Below are positions 57,797-64,000 of a DNA stretch of 64,000 nucleotides, piece by piece. The position numbers and the translations under genes are program-made. The notes beneath the pieces are model-generated. The model made no database searches. It saw nothing but the letters and a program-made list of their open reading frames with translations, and was not told the DNA's origin. The stretch's first letter is position 1. Every line of letters begins with the position of its first letter. Source of the DNA: an uncultured Poribacteria bacterium (GTDB lineage Bacteria > Poribacteria > WGA-4E > WGA-3G); the NCBI GenBank assembly GCA_951828515.1, contig OX639992.1, positions 372,001-436,000 of the forward strand. The letters are read 5' to 3'.

Positions 57797-58000
57797 TGTT
57801 ACGGCACAGCGGAGTGTGCCTACTACTTTATGTTACGGCACAGCGGAGTGTGCCTACTACCTTATGTTACGGCACAGCGGAGTGTGCCTACTACTTTATG
57901 TTACGGCACAGCGGAGTGTGCCTACTACTTTATGTTACGGCACAGCGGAGTGTGCCTACTACCTTATGTTACGGCACAGCGGAGTGTGCCTACTACTTTG
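57797..58000. repeat. Six tandem copies of a 34-bp hairpin unit
   Basis: The unit TGTTACGGCACAGCGGAGTG, continuing TGCCTACTACTTTA, is repeated six times without spacers (boundaries 57797, 57831, 57865, 57899, 57933, 57967, end 58000). Copies differ only at one position (TTTA or CTTA) and in the last base. Each holds the inverted pair GGCACA/TGTGCC around GCGGAG. ORFs across it arise because three units are 102 bp; they are not genes. Confidence 0.97.
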
Positions 58001-58004
58001 TCTA

Positions 58005-58700
58005 CTACCATGTAATCTTCGCTACCCATCCAGAAGAAGCATCACAATAGATGAAATCGTCTTCGTAAATGGAAAGCCCGTGCGGTTCTGGGCAGTCTTC
58101 AGGAACCTCAATCACATCAAGCGGTTTGCCGTCTTCAAGATCAAGTTTGACGATGACTCTATCAGAGGTATGGGTTGACCAGAGTCCATCTTCAACGCGA
58201 ACCATGCCGTGTCCACGTCCATGCGGCAACGGAAGCGTTTTTTGGATAGACCAATCCGCAATTCTGACTTTATGTGTGACCTGATCCTTAAGCGTTTGGA
58301 CCCAGAGATGTCCTTCATCGTAGTGGTCGTATTCAATGCCGTGTGTGCCGCCGCCATCGGGTATTGGATAGCGTTCAAGGGTTTCGCCGGTAGTGGGGTC
58401 TACTTTGAAAACCTCACCTGTCTCGGCATCTGTATCCCGGACGGGACGCCAGCGTTCTCCAGATCCATTTGCGGCTAACCAGAGTGCGCCGCCGCCATAC
58501 GTCATACCGCTTGTGTTCGAGGATTCACTCGGAATGTCGCGAATGAGTTTCGGCACGACGTAGTCAACATCCGATGTAATTTCAACTAATGCGACTCTGT
58601 CGGTAATCTGGTCAACGATCCACAGACCGTCATCTGTGACCTGTAGACCGTTGGGCACCGAGTAGGGGGATCGGAAAAGTTTTTCAATTTTCGTAATCAT
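58005..58700 (-). CDS. SMP-30/YncE-like beta-propeller protein
   Basis: A 231-residue protein with repeated blade motifs: PNGLQVTDDGLWIVDQITDR, GMTYGGGALWLAANGSG, THGIEYDHYDEGHLWVQTLK, GMVRVEDGLWSTHTSDRVIV, PHGLSIYEDDFIYCDASSGW. The W(I/L)xD/N words are typical of SMP-30/gluconolactonase and YncE propellers. The ATG at 58700 with AAGGAG upstream is preferred to 58754. It stops 5 bp from the tandem repeat. Substrate unknown. Confidence 0.8.
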   Translation of the reverse strand: MITKIEKLFRSPYSVPNGLQVTDDGLWIVDQITDRVALVEITSDVDYVVPKLIRDIPSESSNTSGMTYGGGALWLAANGSGERWRPVRDTDAETGEVFKVDPTTGETLERYPIPDGGGTHGIEYDHYDEGHLWVQTLKDQVTHKVRIADWSIQKTLPLPHGRGHGMVRVEDGLWSTHTSDRVIVKLDLEDGKPLDVIEVPEDCPEPHGLSIYEDDFIYCDASSGWVAKITW

Positions 58701-58714
58701 ATTCAGACTCCTTT

Positions 58715-58897
58715 TTAGTGGGCATTCACTTGTGCTAAAGATAACTTTAGCCACCTAAAATATTCGGATTTTCGTTCACTCTGGGGAAAAGACTCGTGAA
58801 ATTCATTCGTGGGCAGATGTTGGACAAATTCCAATTCCGGTGTCAGAATCAAAGGGTCTACCGGATAGACAAAATGTTCTTGGAGTTTTGCGACCAA
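58715..58897 (-). CDS. Doubtful small ORF upstream of the SMP-30-like gene
   Basis: Sixty residues from a possible GTG start (VAKLQEHFVYPVDPLILTPE, FVQHLPTNEFHESFPQ, SEYFRWLKLSL). The frame is open for a further 17 codons upstream (KFREGTGASTLGSATAAL), back to a stop. There is no obvious ribosome site. It could be the remains of an antitoxin or of the gene beside it, or may not be a gene. Confidence 0.25.
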   Translation of the reverse strand: MVAKLQEHFVYPVDPLILTPELEFVQHLPTNEFHESFPQSERKSEYFRWLKLSLAQVNAH

Positions 58898-58914
58898 AGC
58901 AGCTGTAGCACTCC

Positions 58915-59181
58915 CTAATGTGCTTGCACCTGTACCTTCGCGGAACTTCTAAGGACATTGCTAAAATCTACCACGTTTTTCCCTCTCTGTTGTTGGGAGT
59001 CCTCCAATTGAATCAAGAAGGTTTGGCAATCACCGAAATTGCCGTCTTCAAGCCGCTCAAGTCGTTCTCGAATTCTCGTTCGTGTCCTTCGATCTCGAAT
59101 TGATTTCAACCATTCAGTGAAAGATTCTCTGCCATTTTGCGTCTGGTAGACTTGCAGTTTTCTCAGATGTGCGTTAGGCAT
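58915..59181 (-). pseudogene. RelE/HigB-like toxin, disrupted C-terminal half
   Basis: The first 48 residues (LRKLQVYQTQNGRESFTEWL, then RTRIRERLERLEDGNFGDC) match the RelE/HigB-type killer-protein family very well. That family continues with a conserved block (KSV..GV.ELR..FG.GYR.YF). Here the next 35 residues are unrelated (QLEDSQQQRGKNVVDFSNVL), and the product ends early at 88 residues. A deletion or frameshift after GDC is likely. No antitoxin is convincing, although the ORF at 58715 is a candidate scrap. Confidence 0.6.
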
Positions 59182-59193
59182 TGATAAAAATGA

Positions 59194-60267
59194 TTAATAA
59201 ACCCCGACAACGACGCTTTCTTGGAGTTCCGTGAGTAGACGTAGATTTTCAACACCGTCCCAAGGGTATTCTGGAATCGGTTTGGCGCGCTCGGCTTCGT
59301 CCCGTTCCAGAAAACGGGGCATGAAAAATTCCTTCGTCAGGGTCGTGAGCATAACGCGTCCGGTTTCGCCGTAATCAACGAGTTCCTCTGGATTTTCTGG
59401 ATTAACGAGTTCAATAACAGCACGCGGGTGCGGTGGATAATAGATAATAGCATAGTTATCCGCCGGATCGAAGGGTTTACAAGCGGCTAATCCCATCAGG
59501 GTGTTGCCGTAGGTCGGGATGAAGTCGATGCCGGGTACGAGTTCCTCGCGTGCGAAGCGATGGAATTGCGCGTCCATCTCGGTGCCACCACAAAAGATAC
59601 CTTTGATACCAGCCTTCGGCAAGGAGATTTTTTCGCACAACGCCTCCAACAGTTTCGGCGTGGTGAAGAGGCATTGAACATTTTCATGAGCGCGCAGCAC
59701 GTTGAGTGCCTGCGAGATAACGTGATTTTTATATGCGTCCAATTCCTCATTTTTCCCGTAACGGACGAGTTGATTCACCCAACGCGGGTCGAGGTCTACA
59801 TGGAAACAGATACCGCCGCGATGCTGGGCGAGATGCTCAACAGCAAGTCGTAAGCGTCGGGGTCCCGTCGGACCCAACATGAGCCAATCGCTACCGGGTG
59901 GAAACCCTTCATCGGAAAGCGATTCACTGAACAGTTCATAATCGATGTGAAAATCACGAATACTGATTCTCGATTTCGGGACACCTGTTGAACCACCGGT
60001 TTCAAAGACGTAAATCGGTTCATTGGCGTAAGCCTTAGGGACCCAGCGTCGGACGGGTCCACCGCGGAGCCATTCGTCCTCGAAATGTCCGAGACACTTG
60101 AGGTCGGCATAACCTCCAATTTCTTTACGCGGGTCAAAATCGAGGTTTTTTGCATACTCCAGCCAGAACGGGCATCCGGTCTTTGGACTGAAGTGCCATT
60201 TGACGATTTCCCGGACGTGTGCGTCGAGTGATTTTCGGGATTCATTAATTTTTCGGGAAAAGTTCAT
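59194..60267 (-). CDS. PaaK/LuxE-like adenylate-forming ligase
   Basis: A 357-residue acyl-adenylating enzyme, shorter than PaaK (about 430) and near LuxE (about 370). The nucleotide motif ETGGSTGVPKSRISIRDF near 91-108 resembles both. Others: WLMLGPTGPRRLRLAVEHLA, CGGTEMDAQFHRFAREELVP, IPTYGNTLMGLA and the YGETGRVMLTTL adenylation-type motif. It would activate a carboxylic acid with ATP, then pass it to CoA or to a protein Cys. With the aldehyde dehydrogenase at 56266 on the same strand, it could form a two-part acid-reducing system. The evidence for that is only proximity. Confidence 0.8.
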   Translation of the reverse strand: MNFSRKINESRKSLDAHVREIVKWHFSPKTGCPFWLEYAKNLDFDPRKEIGGYADLKCLGHFEDEWLRGGPVRRWVPKAYANEPIYVFETGGSTGVPKSRISIRDFHIDYELFSESLSDEGFPPGSDWLMLGPTGPRRLRLAVEHLAQHRGGICFHVDLDPRWVNQLVRYGKNEELDAYKNHVISQALNVLRAHENVQCLFTTPKLLEALCEKISLPKAGIKGIFCGGTEMDAQFHRFAREELVPGIDFIPTYGNTLMGLAACKPFDPADNYAIIYYPPHPRAVIELVNPENPEELVDYGETGRVMLTTLTKEFFMPRFLERDEAERAKPIPEYPWDGVENLRLLTELQESVVVGVY

Positions 60268-60319
60268 TTGTATAACAACTCTCTACGAAGCACCATTTAC
60301 TTGGCACTTTCAAATTTAA

Positions 60320-60580
60320 CTAATCAACGTGTTCAACTGATTCCCTAACATGCTCAACCAAAAGAACATTTACTAAGGTCTCAATCGACACACCTTGGGA
60401 ACGCGCTTTTTTCATGAGTTCTTCAGCGATTTCGGGAAGAATTGCAACACGAATCGCTTGATTGGTATCAAAACGAAACCACTCTCCATCATCTTCCATA
60501 AAATCGGCGGTGTCAAGGTTATCCCAAAAAGCGGCTTCCTCTTCGTAAGTCGAAAATTCTGGGACTTGCAATGTTTTCAT
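60320..60580 (-). CDS. CopG-type antitoxin-like protein
   Basis: An 86-residue protein with the shape of CopG antitoxins of type II systems: YEEEAAFWDNLDTADFMEDD is the characteristic EExxFWxxxDxxD segment, and RVAILPEIAEELMKKARSQG begins the ribbon-helix-helix. A toxin of the BrnT or RelE type is expected next to it, but none is seen: the neighbour at 60607 is a nuclease-fold protein. It may thus be orphaned, or may silence the broken RelE-like gene at 58915, from which it is separated by the ligase gene. Confidence 0.75.
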   Translation of the reverse strand: MKTLQVPEFSTYEEEAAFWDNLDTADFMEDDGEWFRFDTNQAIRVAILPEIAEELMKKARSQGVSIETLVNVLLVEHVRESVEHVD

Positions 60581-60606
60581 TTTCGGAGTCTTCTAAAATT
60601 CCGAGC

Positions 60607-61212
60607 TTAGGCTTTTTGATCTACCATACTTGCAAGGATACCGAGGATTTTGTCACACCGTTCAATTTGGTAGACAGACATATCAATGTAGAGTTGCTTA
60701 TCCTCCAATTTGAGGAATCGCCACTCTGTCCCTGAAGTCGTGGCACCATAGATGCACGGAATGTTATTTCCTTTTTCGGCATTAAAGCGTTGGGCAGCCA
60801 CCATCTCCGCGACGCACTGTCCGAGTCCAATTTCCAGATTATCGTTTTTTGCTTCAACAAGGATAATGACAGGTGCCTTCAAAGAAAATTGCCTGGGCGA
60901 GAGACTCACGACAAAATCACATACGCCTGCTAATCCATTCTCGGGATCAACGTTGAAATCGATCCCTGAAAAGAGACTAATACGGTGCTCCATCTGCTCA
61001 CGTAGTTCAACGAGAACATCGGCGACAATCATCTCTGATTTTGCTTTCTCGGTGCCGATAGCCGTGGCTAACGGTATGTTTCGTGCCAACACGGCAGTGA
61101 GCAGTTCACTTGGAACCACCGACTCAAAGTCAGCAAAGATGCCAGCGGCATCAATCTCTTCTAACTCAAACGCCTCCTGTGCTGTATCTAAAGTGAAGTT
61201 GCTATATGCCAT
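60607..61212 (-). CDS. PD-(D/E)XK nuclease-like protein
   Basis: A 201-residue protein whose core reads GVCDFVVSLSPRQFSLKAPV followed by ILVEAKNDNLEIGLGQCVAE. That is the D...E-x-K active-site pattern of the PD-(D/E)XK fold, with the downstream Q helix. The start at 61212 is preferred over 61254 for the ribosome site (GAGGG). Similar proteins of about 200 residues are common in cyanobacteria and often near toxin-antitoxin genes. It may be a restriction-like nuclease or a non-catalytic relative. The native target is unknown. Confidence 0.75.
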   Translation of the reverse strand: MAYSNFTLDTAQEAFELEEIDAAGIFADFESVVPSELLTAVLARNIPLATAIGTEKAKSEMIVADVLVELREQMEHRISLFSGIDFNVDPENGLAGVCDFVVSLSPRQFSLKAPVIILVEAKNDNLEIGLGQCVAEMVAAQRFNAEKGNNIPCIYGATTSGTEWRFLKLEDKQLYIDMSVYQIERCDKILGILASMVDQKA

Positions 61213-61237
61213 GTGAGTGACCCTCTCAAAGAGATTA

Positions 61238-62722
61238 CTATTCTGAAATTGCAATCAGCATATTACGGGTTACGATGTAAAGGACACCGTTCTTCGCCAC
61301 TGGTGTCGTATAGACAGCACTGCCCATATTGGTTTCAAACAGTATCTGCTTCGTCTTTCCTGTTTTTAGCACCACAACATCGCCGTCCTCATCGCCGAGG
61401 TACACCTTACCGTCTACAACATAAGGCGATCCCCAAATTGCGGCGAATGTGTCATGCGTCCAATAAGGGTCTCCTGTGTTCACATCTAAGCAGTAAAGGA
61501 ATCCACTGAGATCCGAAATGTAGAGGAGTCCATCTGAAATGGCGACAGTGGACATCGTGCGATTGAACTGTTCATCGCCGAAGTGCCAAATGCCAGCGGT
61601 CTCGGTGATATCACCGGTTTGTGAAGCGTCAATACACCAGAGATGCCCTACGCCTTCGCCGTGCTCCGGGTCCTGTCCGACAGCAACAAAGACTTTGTCA
61701 TCATAGACGACAGGGGTTGAGATGATATTGTTGCGGGTGCCGCGTCCACCGAGTTCCCATTCAGAATTTTTTGGATTGCAATCAAACTTCCAAATAATGT
61801 CGCCGGTTTCGGGTTCAAAGGCGTAAATCCAGCCGTCGCCGCCGGGGATGATAACCTGTGGGACACCTTTGATAACGCCGTAAGTGGGGTTCGACCACTG
61901 CCCGTGTAGTATATTTTCGCCGGGAGAGGCATCTTCCCAGACGAGTTCGCCGGTGTGTTTATTGAGCGCAATGAAGGACGGCGCATCGGGTGAAGGGATA
62001 TGGATATGTCCCTCATCAACGCCGTTGCTCGTTTCCAAGAAAAGGAGATCTCCGACAGCAAGTGGTGAACAGGTGGCAAGATTATGCGGAAAAACATCCA
62101 ACTCATCCATCATGTCGTAGCTCCAGATGATGTCTGCATCAATCTCACTTGTTTCTGTTTCCTCGGTAAAGGGACCGTCATTTTCACCATCAAGGAAAGC
62201 TTCAGTATCAACACAGACGACTTCACACCGGTTGGAGATGTAGTAGAGTCGGTCGCCTTCAATAAACGGCGTGGAGCAGATGCCCTGTAGGGGCCAGTCG
62301 TTAACACGCCCTGAAGTCAACTTGGTATGTGTTGCTTGCCAGAGAAATTTGCCATCGGACTCGTTAAACGCCATGATGACCCCGCGGTCGCCGGTCAGTT
62401 TGGGATTGTAAAGTGCTTTGTTGTTTGTGCCGACAAAGACTTTGCCACCGATGACAAGCGGTCCCGCATAACTTTGGGAACCGAGTTCCGCTGTCCATTT
62501 AATATTCTCGCCGGTTTCCAGATCCCAACTCCCCGGGATATTCATTTCATCGGATATCATGTTCCGACTCAACGTGCCGCCCCACAAGGCAATCTCTTTT
62601 TCCGCTGAAGTAACGGATACCATAAAAGTGAGTAGCAGGGCAAGGTTTGCGATGTAGATACATCGGGATTTCCAACTTTCTAATTTACCTTGCGGAGTTA
62701 TAAAGCGGGTTAAATGTCTCAT
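61238..62722 (-). CDS. PQQ-like beta-propeller repeat protein
   Basis: A 494-residue exported protein. The ATG at 62722 is chosen over 62755 because AGGAAGG stands just upstream. A signal peptide follows (ANLALLLTFMVSVTSA, with a longish n-region). The repeats show the W-docking pattern of PQQ quinoprotein blades: YAGPLVIGGKVFVGTNNKAL, DGKFLWQATHT, GELVWEDASPGENILHGQWS, WIYAFEPETGDIIWKFDCNP, FLYCLDVNTGDPYWTHDTFA, KVYLGDEDGDVVVLKTGKTK. Dehydrogenase activity would need PQQ and a Ca site, which cannot be confirmed. It is the last of a minus-strand run that includes two related genes upstream. Confidence 0.88.
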   Translation of the reverse strand: MRHLTRFITPQGKLESWKSRCIYIANLALLLTFMVSVTSAEKEIALWGGTLSRNMISDEMNIPGSWDLETGENIKWTAELGSQSYAGPLVIGGKVFVGTNNKALYNPKLTGDRGVIMAFNESDGKFLWQATHTKLTSGRVNDWPLQGICSTPFIEGDRLYYISNRCEVVCVDTEAFLDGENDGPFTEETETSEIDADIIWSYDMMDELDVFPHNLATCSPLAVGDLLFLETSNGVDEGHIHIPSPDAPSFIALNKHTGELVWEDASPGENILHGQWSNPTYGVIKGVPQVIIPGGDGWIYAFEPETGDIIWKFDCNPKNSEWELGGRGTRNNIISTPVVYDDKVFVAVGQDPEHGEGVGHLWCIDASQTGDITETAGIWHFGDEQFNRTMSTVAISDGLLYISDLSGFLYCLDVNTGDPYWTHDTFAAIWGSPYVVDGKVYLGDEDGDVVVLKTGKTKQILFETNMGSAVYTTPVAKNGVLYIVTRNMLIAISE

Positions 62723-62820
62723 ATACCTTCCTATAGAGTTCGGGGAAATGCGCAAGCAAAAACCCCTCCATTCGTTACGGGCTACGGGCTTTATACGATG
62801 TCAAGAACCTACTCGTAATG

Positions 62821-62846
62821 AAATTATGCCTTAAGTGGCATAATTT
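62821..62846. terminator. 10-bp perfect inverted repeat, possible terminator or operator
   Basis: AAATTATGCC (62821-62830) and GGCATAATTT (62837-62846) flank TTAAGT. It is AT-rich with no T-tract, so a terminator is doubtful. It lies 98 bp downstream of the lipoprotein gene and 99 bp upstream of the PQQ gene start (both minus strand). Confidence 0.4.
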
Positions 62847-62944
62847 GTCTTTGCTTTAGATTTGGAGAGCAGGGCAAAAACCCGATAGTTAAAAAATTCT
62901 GTTTCGTTGTAGTCTGTATATTCGCGCGTGGTGTCGATTAAAGA

Positions 62945-63865
62945 TTACCACACTTTTAGGTTGTCATAATAGATTTCAGTTGCGGAGTAGCCGTAGATAC
63001 CGGGGCTTCCCTCGCGATTTGGAAGTGGGTCTTCGGCAGTAATCGTCCATTCTTCGGGTTCAGGTTCAGCAGTTCGCCAGACCTTTCCTCGAATTATTGC
63101 TTTACCCTCCATAACCTCTACTGTCATTTTCATTGTATACCAGACATCCGTCTGCCAAGCGAAGTCGATTGTCTTCGCCATGCGTAAATCGGATGCCCAT
63201 GAACGGATCTGCAAGCGTTGGTGTCTGCCCTGCATATCCAATGTGTAGCGGTTGGCAATTAAGCCCATGTCTGGTAGTCTGCGTTTATTTTTGGTTCCCA
63301 TCAAGTCGATTTGAATCTGATAGTCTTTCATTGTTGAGGGACCGAGATAGACGTTGGACCGGTTTAAGCCGCGTTGGACAGGCGTTTTTATTAAGACTTT
63401 ACCGCCATCCTTTTCACGGACAAAGAATTTGCCGGTCGCACCGATCCAGTGCGTGGGTATTTTTTCGAGTTCAATTGTTTCAAAGTCCTCTGTCCATGGG
63501 AGTGATGGAATTACGCGGACACGCGCCGTCGCTTCCATATCGCCGGATTGAGCGGTCACCGTGCCTGCATGCGCTCCTGCGCTTTTATCGGGTGTAAATG
63601 TGCCATCTTCAAATGCTCCAGTTAAGCCGGTGGATGCCCATTCTATAGCCCCGATTGCACGCGTCTGTTTTCCATCTGCATCGAAAGCGATGACGCTCAA
63701 CGCAACGGGATCGCCTGATGTGAGTGTTTCTGCGGGGGTAAGCAGCAGCGAAACAGCAGGCGCGGTTGACATTTCCATCGGCTCTGGTGCCATCTCTTTA
63801 CTGGCACAACCGGCAGCGAGGATGCACACCATCAGGATAACGTAAAGTGGGATAAAATTTTTCAT
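62945..63865 (-). CDS. Lipoprotein with Ig-like and jelly-roll domains
   Basis: A 306-residue lipoprotein. The ATG at 63865 is used (a TTG lies 3 bases earlier). Lipobox: VCILAAGC (Cys near 20), followed by a Pro/Met-rich tether. Residues about 38-118 look like a bacterial Ig-like domain (DPVALSVIAFDADGKQT; TVTAQSGDMEATARVRVIP). Residues 125-306 look like a jelly-roll/concanavalin fold (MKDYQIQIDLMGTKNK, VWYTMKMTVEVMEGKAIIRG, YGYSATEIYYDNLKVW). It follows the PQQ gene upstream with a one-base overlap (TGATG), so the two are probably translationally coupled. Confidence 0.75.
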   Translation of the reverse strand: MKNFIPLYVILMVCILAAGCASKEMAPEPMEMSTAPAVSLLLTPAETLTSGDPVALSVIAFDADGKQTRAIGAIEWASTGLTGAFEDGTFTPDKSAGAHAGTVTAQSGDMEATARVRVIPSLPWTEDFETIELEKIPTHWIGATGKFFVREKDGGKVLIKTPVQRGLNRSNVYLGPSTMKDYQIQIDLMGTKNKRRLPDMGLIANRYTLDMQGRHQRLQIRSWASDLRMAKTIDFAWQTDVWYTMKMTVEVMEGKAIIRGKVWRTAEPEPEEWTITAEDPLPNREGSPGIYGYSATEIYYDNLKVW

Positions 63866-64000
63866 CAATCGTTCCTCCCAATACAGTAGAGGTGTTCCTC
63901 TGTCGTGAAATAGACACGTCCGTCTGCAATCGCGGGTGAGCCGAAGATTTCGACGTAATGATCTTCCGCAGCTCGGCTTATCTCCTGAGCACTTAGCAGT
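63865..64000 (-). CDS. C-terminal end of a PQQ-like beta-propeller protein, cut by window edge
   Basis: On the minus strand the frame from the window edge reads [40 protein letters not shown] and GRND, then TGA. This is the last blade of a PQQ-like propeller (compare KVYLGDEDGDVVV in the gene at 61238). Its stop overlaps the start of the lipoprotein gene by one base. Only the last ~45 residues are in the window. Confidence 0.8.
   Translation of the reverse strand, partial: LLSAQEISRAAEDHYVEIFGSPAIADGRVYFTTEEHLYCIGRND

Noticed and set aside
57797-58000. CRISPR array
   Set aside because: The 34-bp units follow each other with no spacers, and no cas genes are present.
57796-58178. Three overlapping protein frames of 61 to 120 residues over the tandem repeat
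   Set aside because: They exist only because three 34-bp units make 102 bp, which keeps each frame open; the repeat is the explanation.

Overview
The window looks like a chromosomal contig from an uncultured Gram-negative bacterium, most probably a member of Candidatus Poribacteria or a close relative. This is inferred from content, not from a marker gene. The clues are a diderm envelope (TonB-dependent receptor, TolC, RND pump, lipoproteins), a phytanoyl-CoA-dioxygenase-like enzyme, a sulfatase, PQQ-type beta-propellers, a dockerin on a secreted protein, DUF5916, DUF6785-like and DUF1854 proteins, and intergenic spaces crowded with short dispersed repeats built on GTCAGC/ATCAGC words. No rRNA, tRNA or CRISPR array was seen.

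Layout, left to right. 1-1621: the end of minC, then minD and minE (division-site placement). 1684-4635: a HAD phosphatase, a MalK-type ABC ATPase and a dolichol-kinase-like membrane protein, all on the minus strand, separated by repeats. 5072-12664: an outer-membrane uptake module (TonB-dependent receptor, beta-helix lipoprotein, second lipoprotein, TonB protein) that has been split by an IS605-type element carrying an intact tnpB. 12781-16176: an unusual 1131-residue protein with a primase-like N-terminus, a cysteine cluster inside a helicase ATPase core and C-terminal winged helices. 16965-23733: a TolC / membrane-fusion / RND efflux operon plus a small membrane protein. 23854-28946: a secreted endonuclease-like protein with dockerin, a UMF1-type MFS transporter and katG.

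29556-40053: a DUF5916 outer-membrane protein, an enolase-superfamily dehydratase, a zinc-ribbon protein with an ABC exporter and DUF1854 protein, and a heterodimeric ABC exporter. 40055-42199 is a gene graveyard: integrase tail, a toxin-antitoxin pair whose toxin is fused to an antisense HAD fragment, and two broken LamG genes. 42565-50761 is a co-directional cluster (GT39-like glycosyltransferase, two glycosidase-like propellers, PhyH, DUF6785-like transporter). 50795-50965 is an orphan IS605/omega-RNA-like remnant. 51048-64000 holds a DUF4159 protein, a STAS protein, an M19 dipeptidase, a sulfatase, DUF2283, an aldehyde dehydrogenase, a six-unit 34-bp tandem repeat, an SMP-30-like propeller, a broken toxin, a PaaK/LuxE-like ligase, a CopG-type antitoxin, a PD-(D/E)XK-like protein and three PQQ/lipoprotein genes.

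The most distinctive observations are: the primase-helicase protein with no recognisable partners; a tnpB-less omega-RNA-like remnant; a 20-bp leader word (CCGCAAGGTAAAATTAAAAA) sitting directly before the start codons of unrelated genes; a dispersed intergenic repeat that has become coding sequence inside the DUF4159 gene; and an RND pump whose proton-relay aspartates and lysine are replaced.
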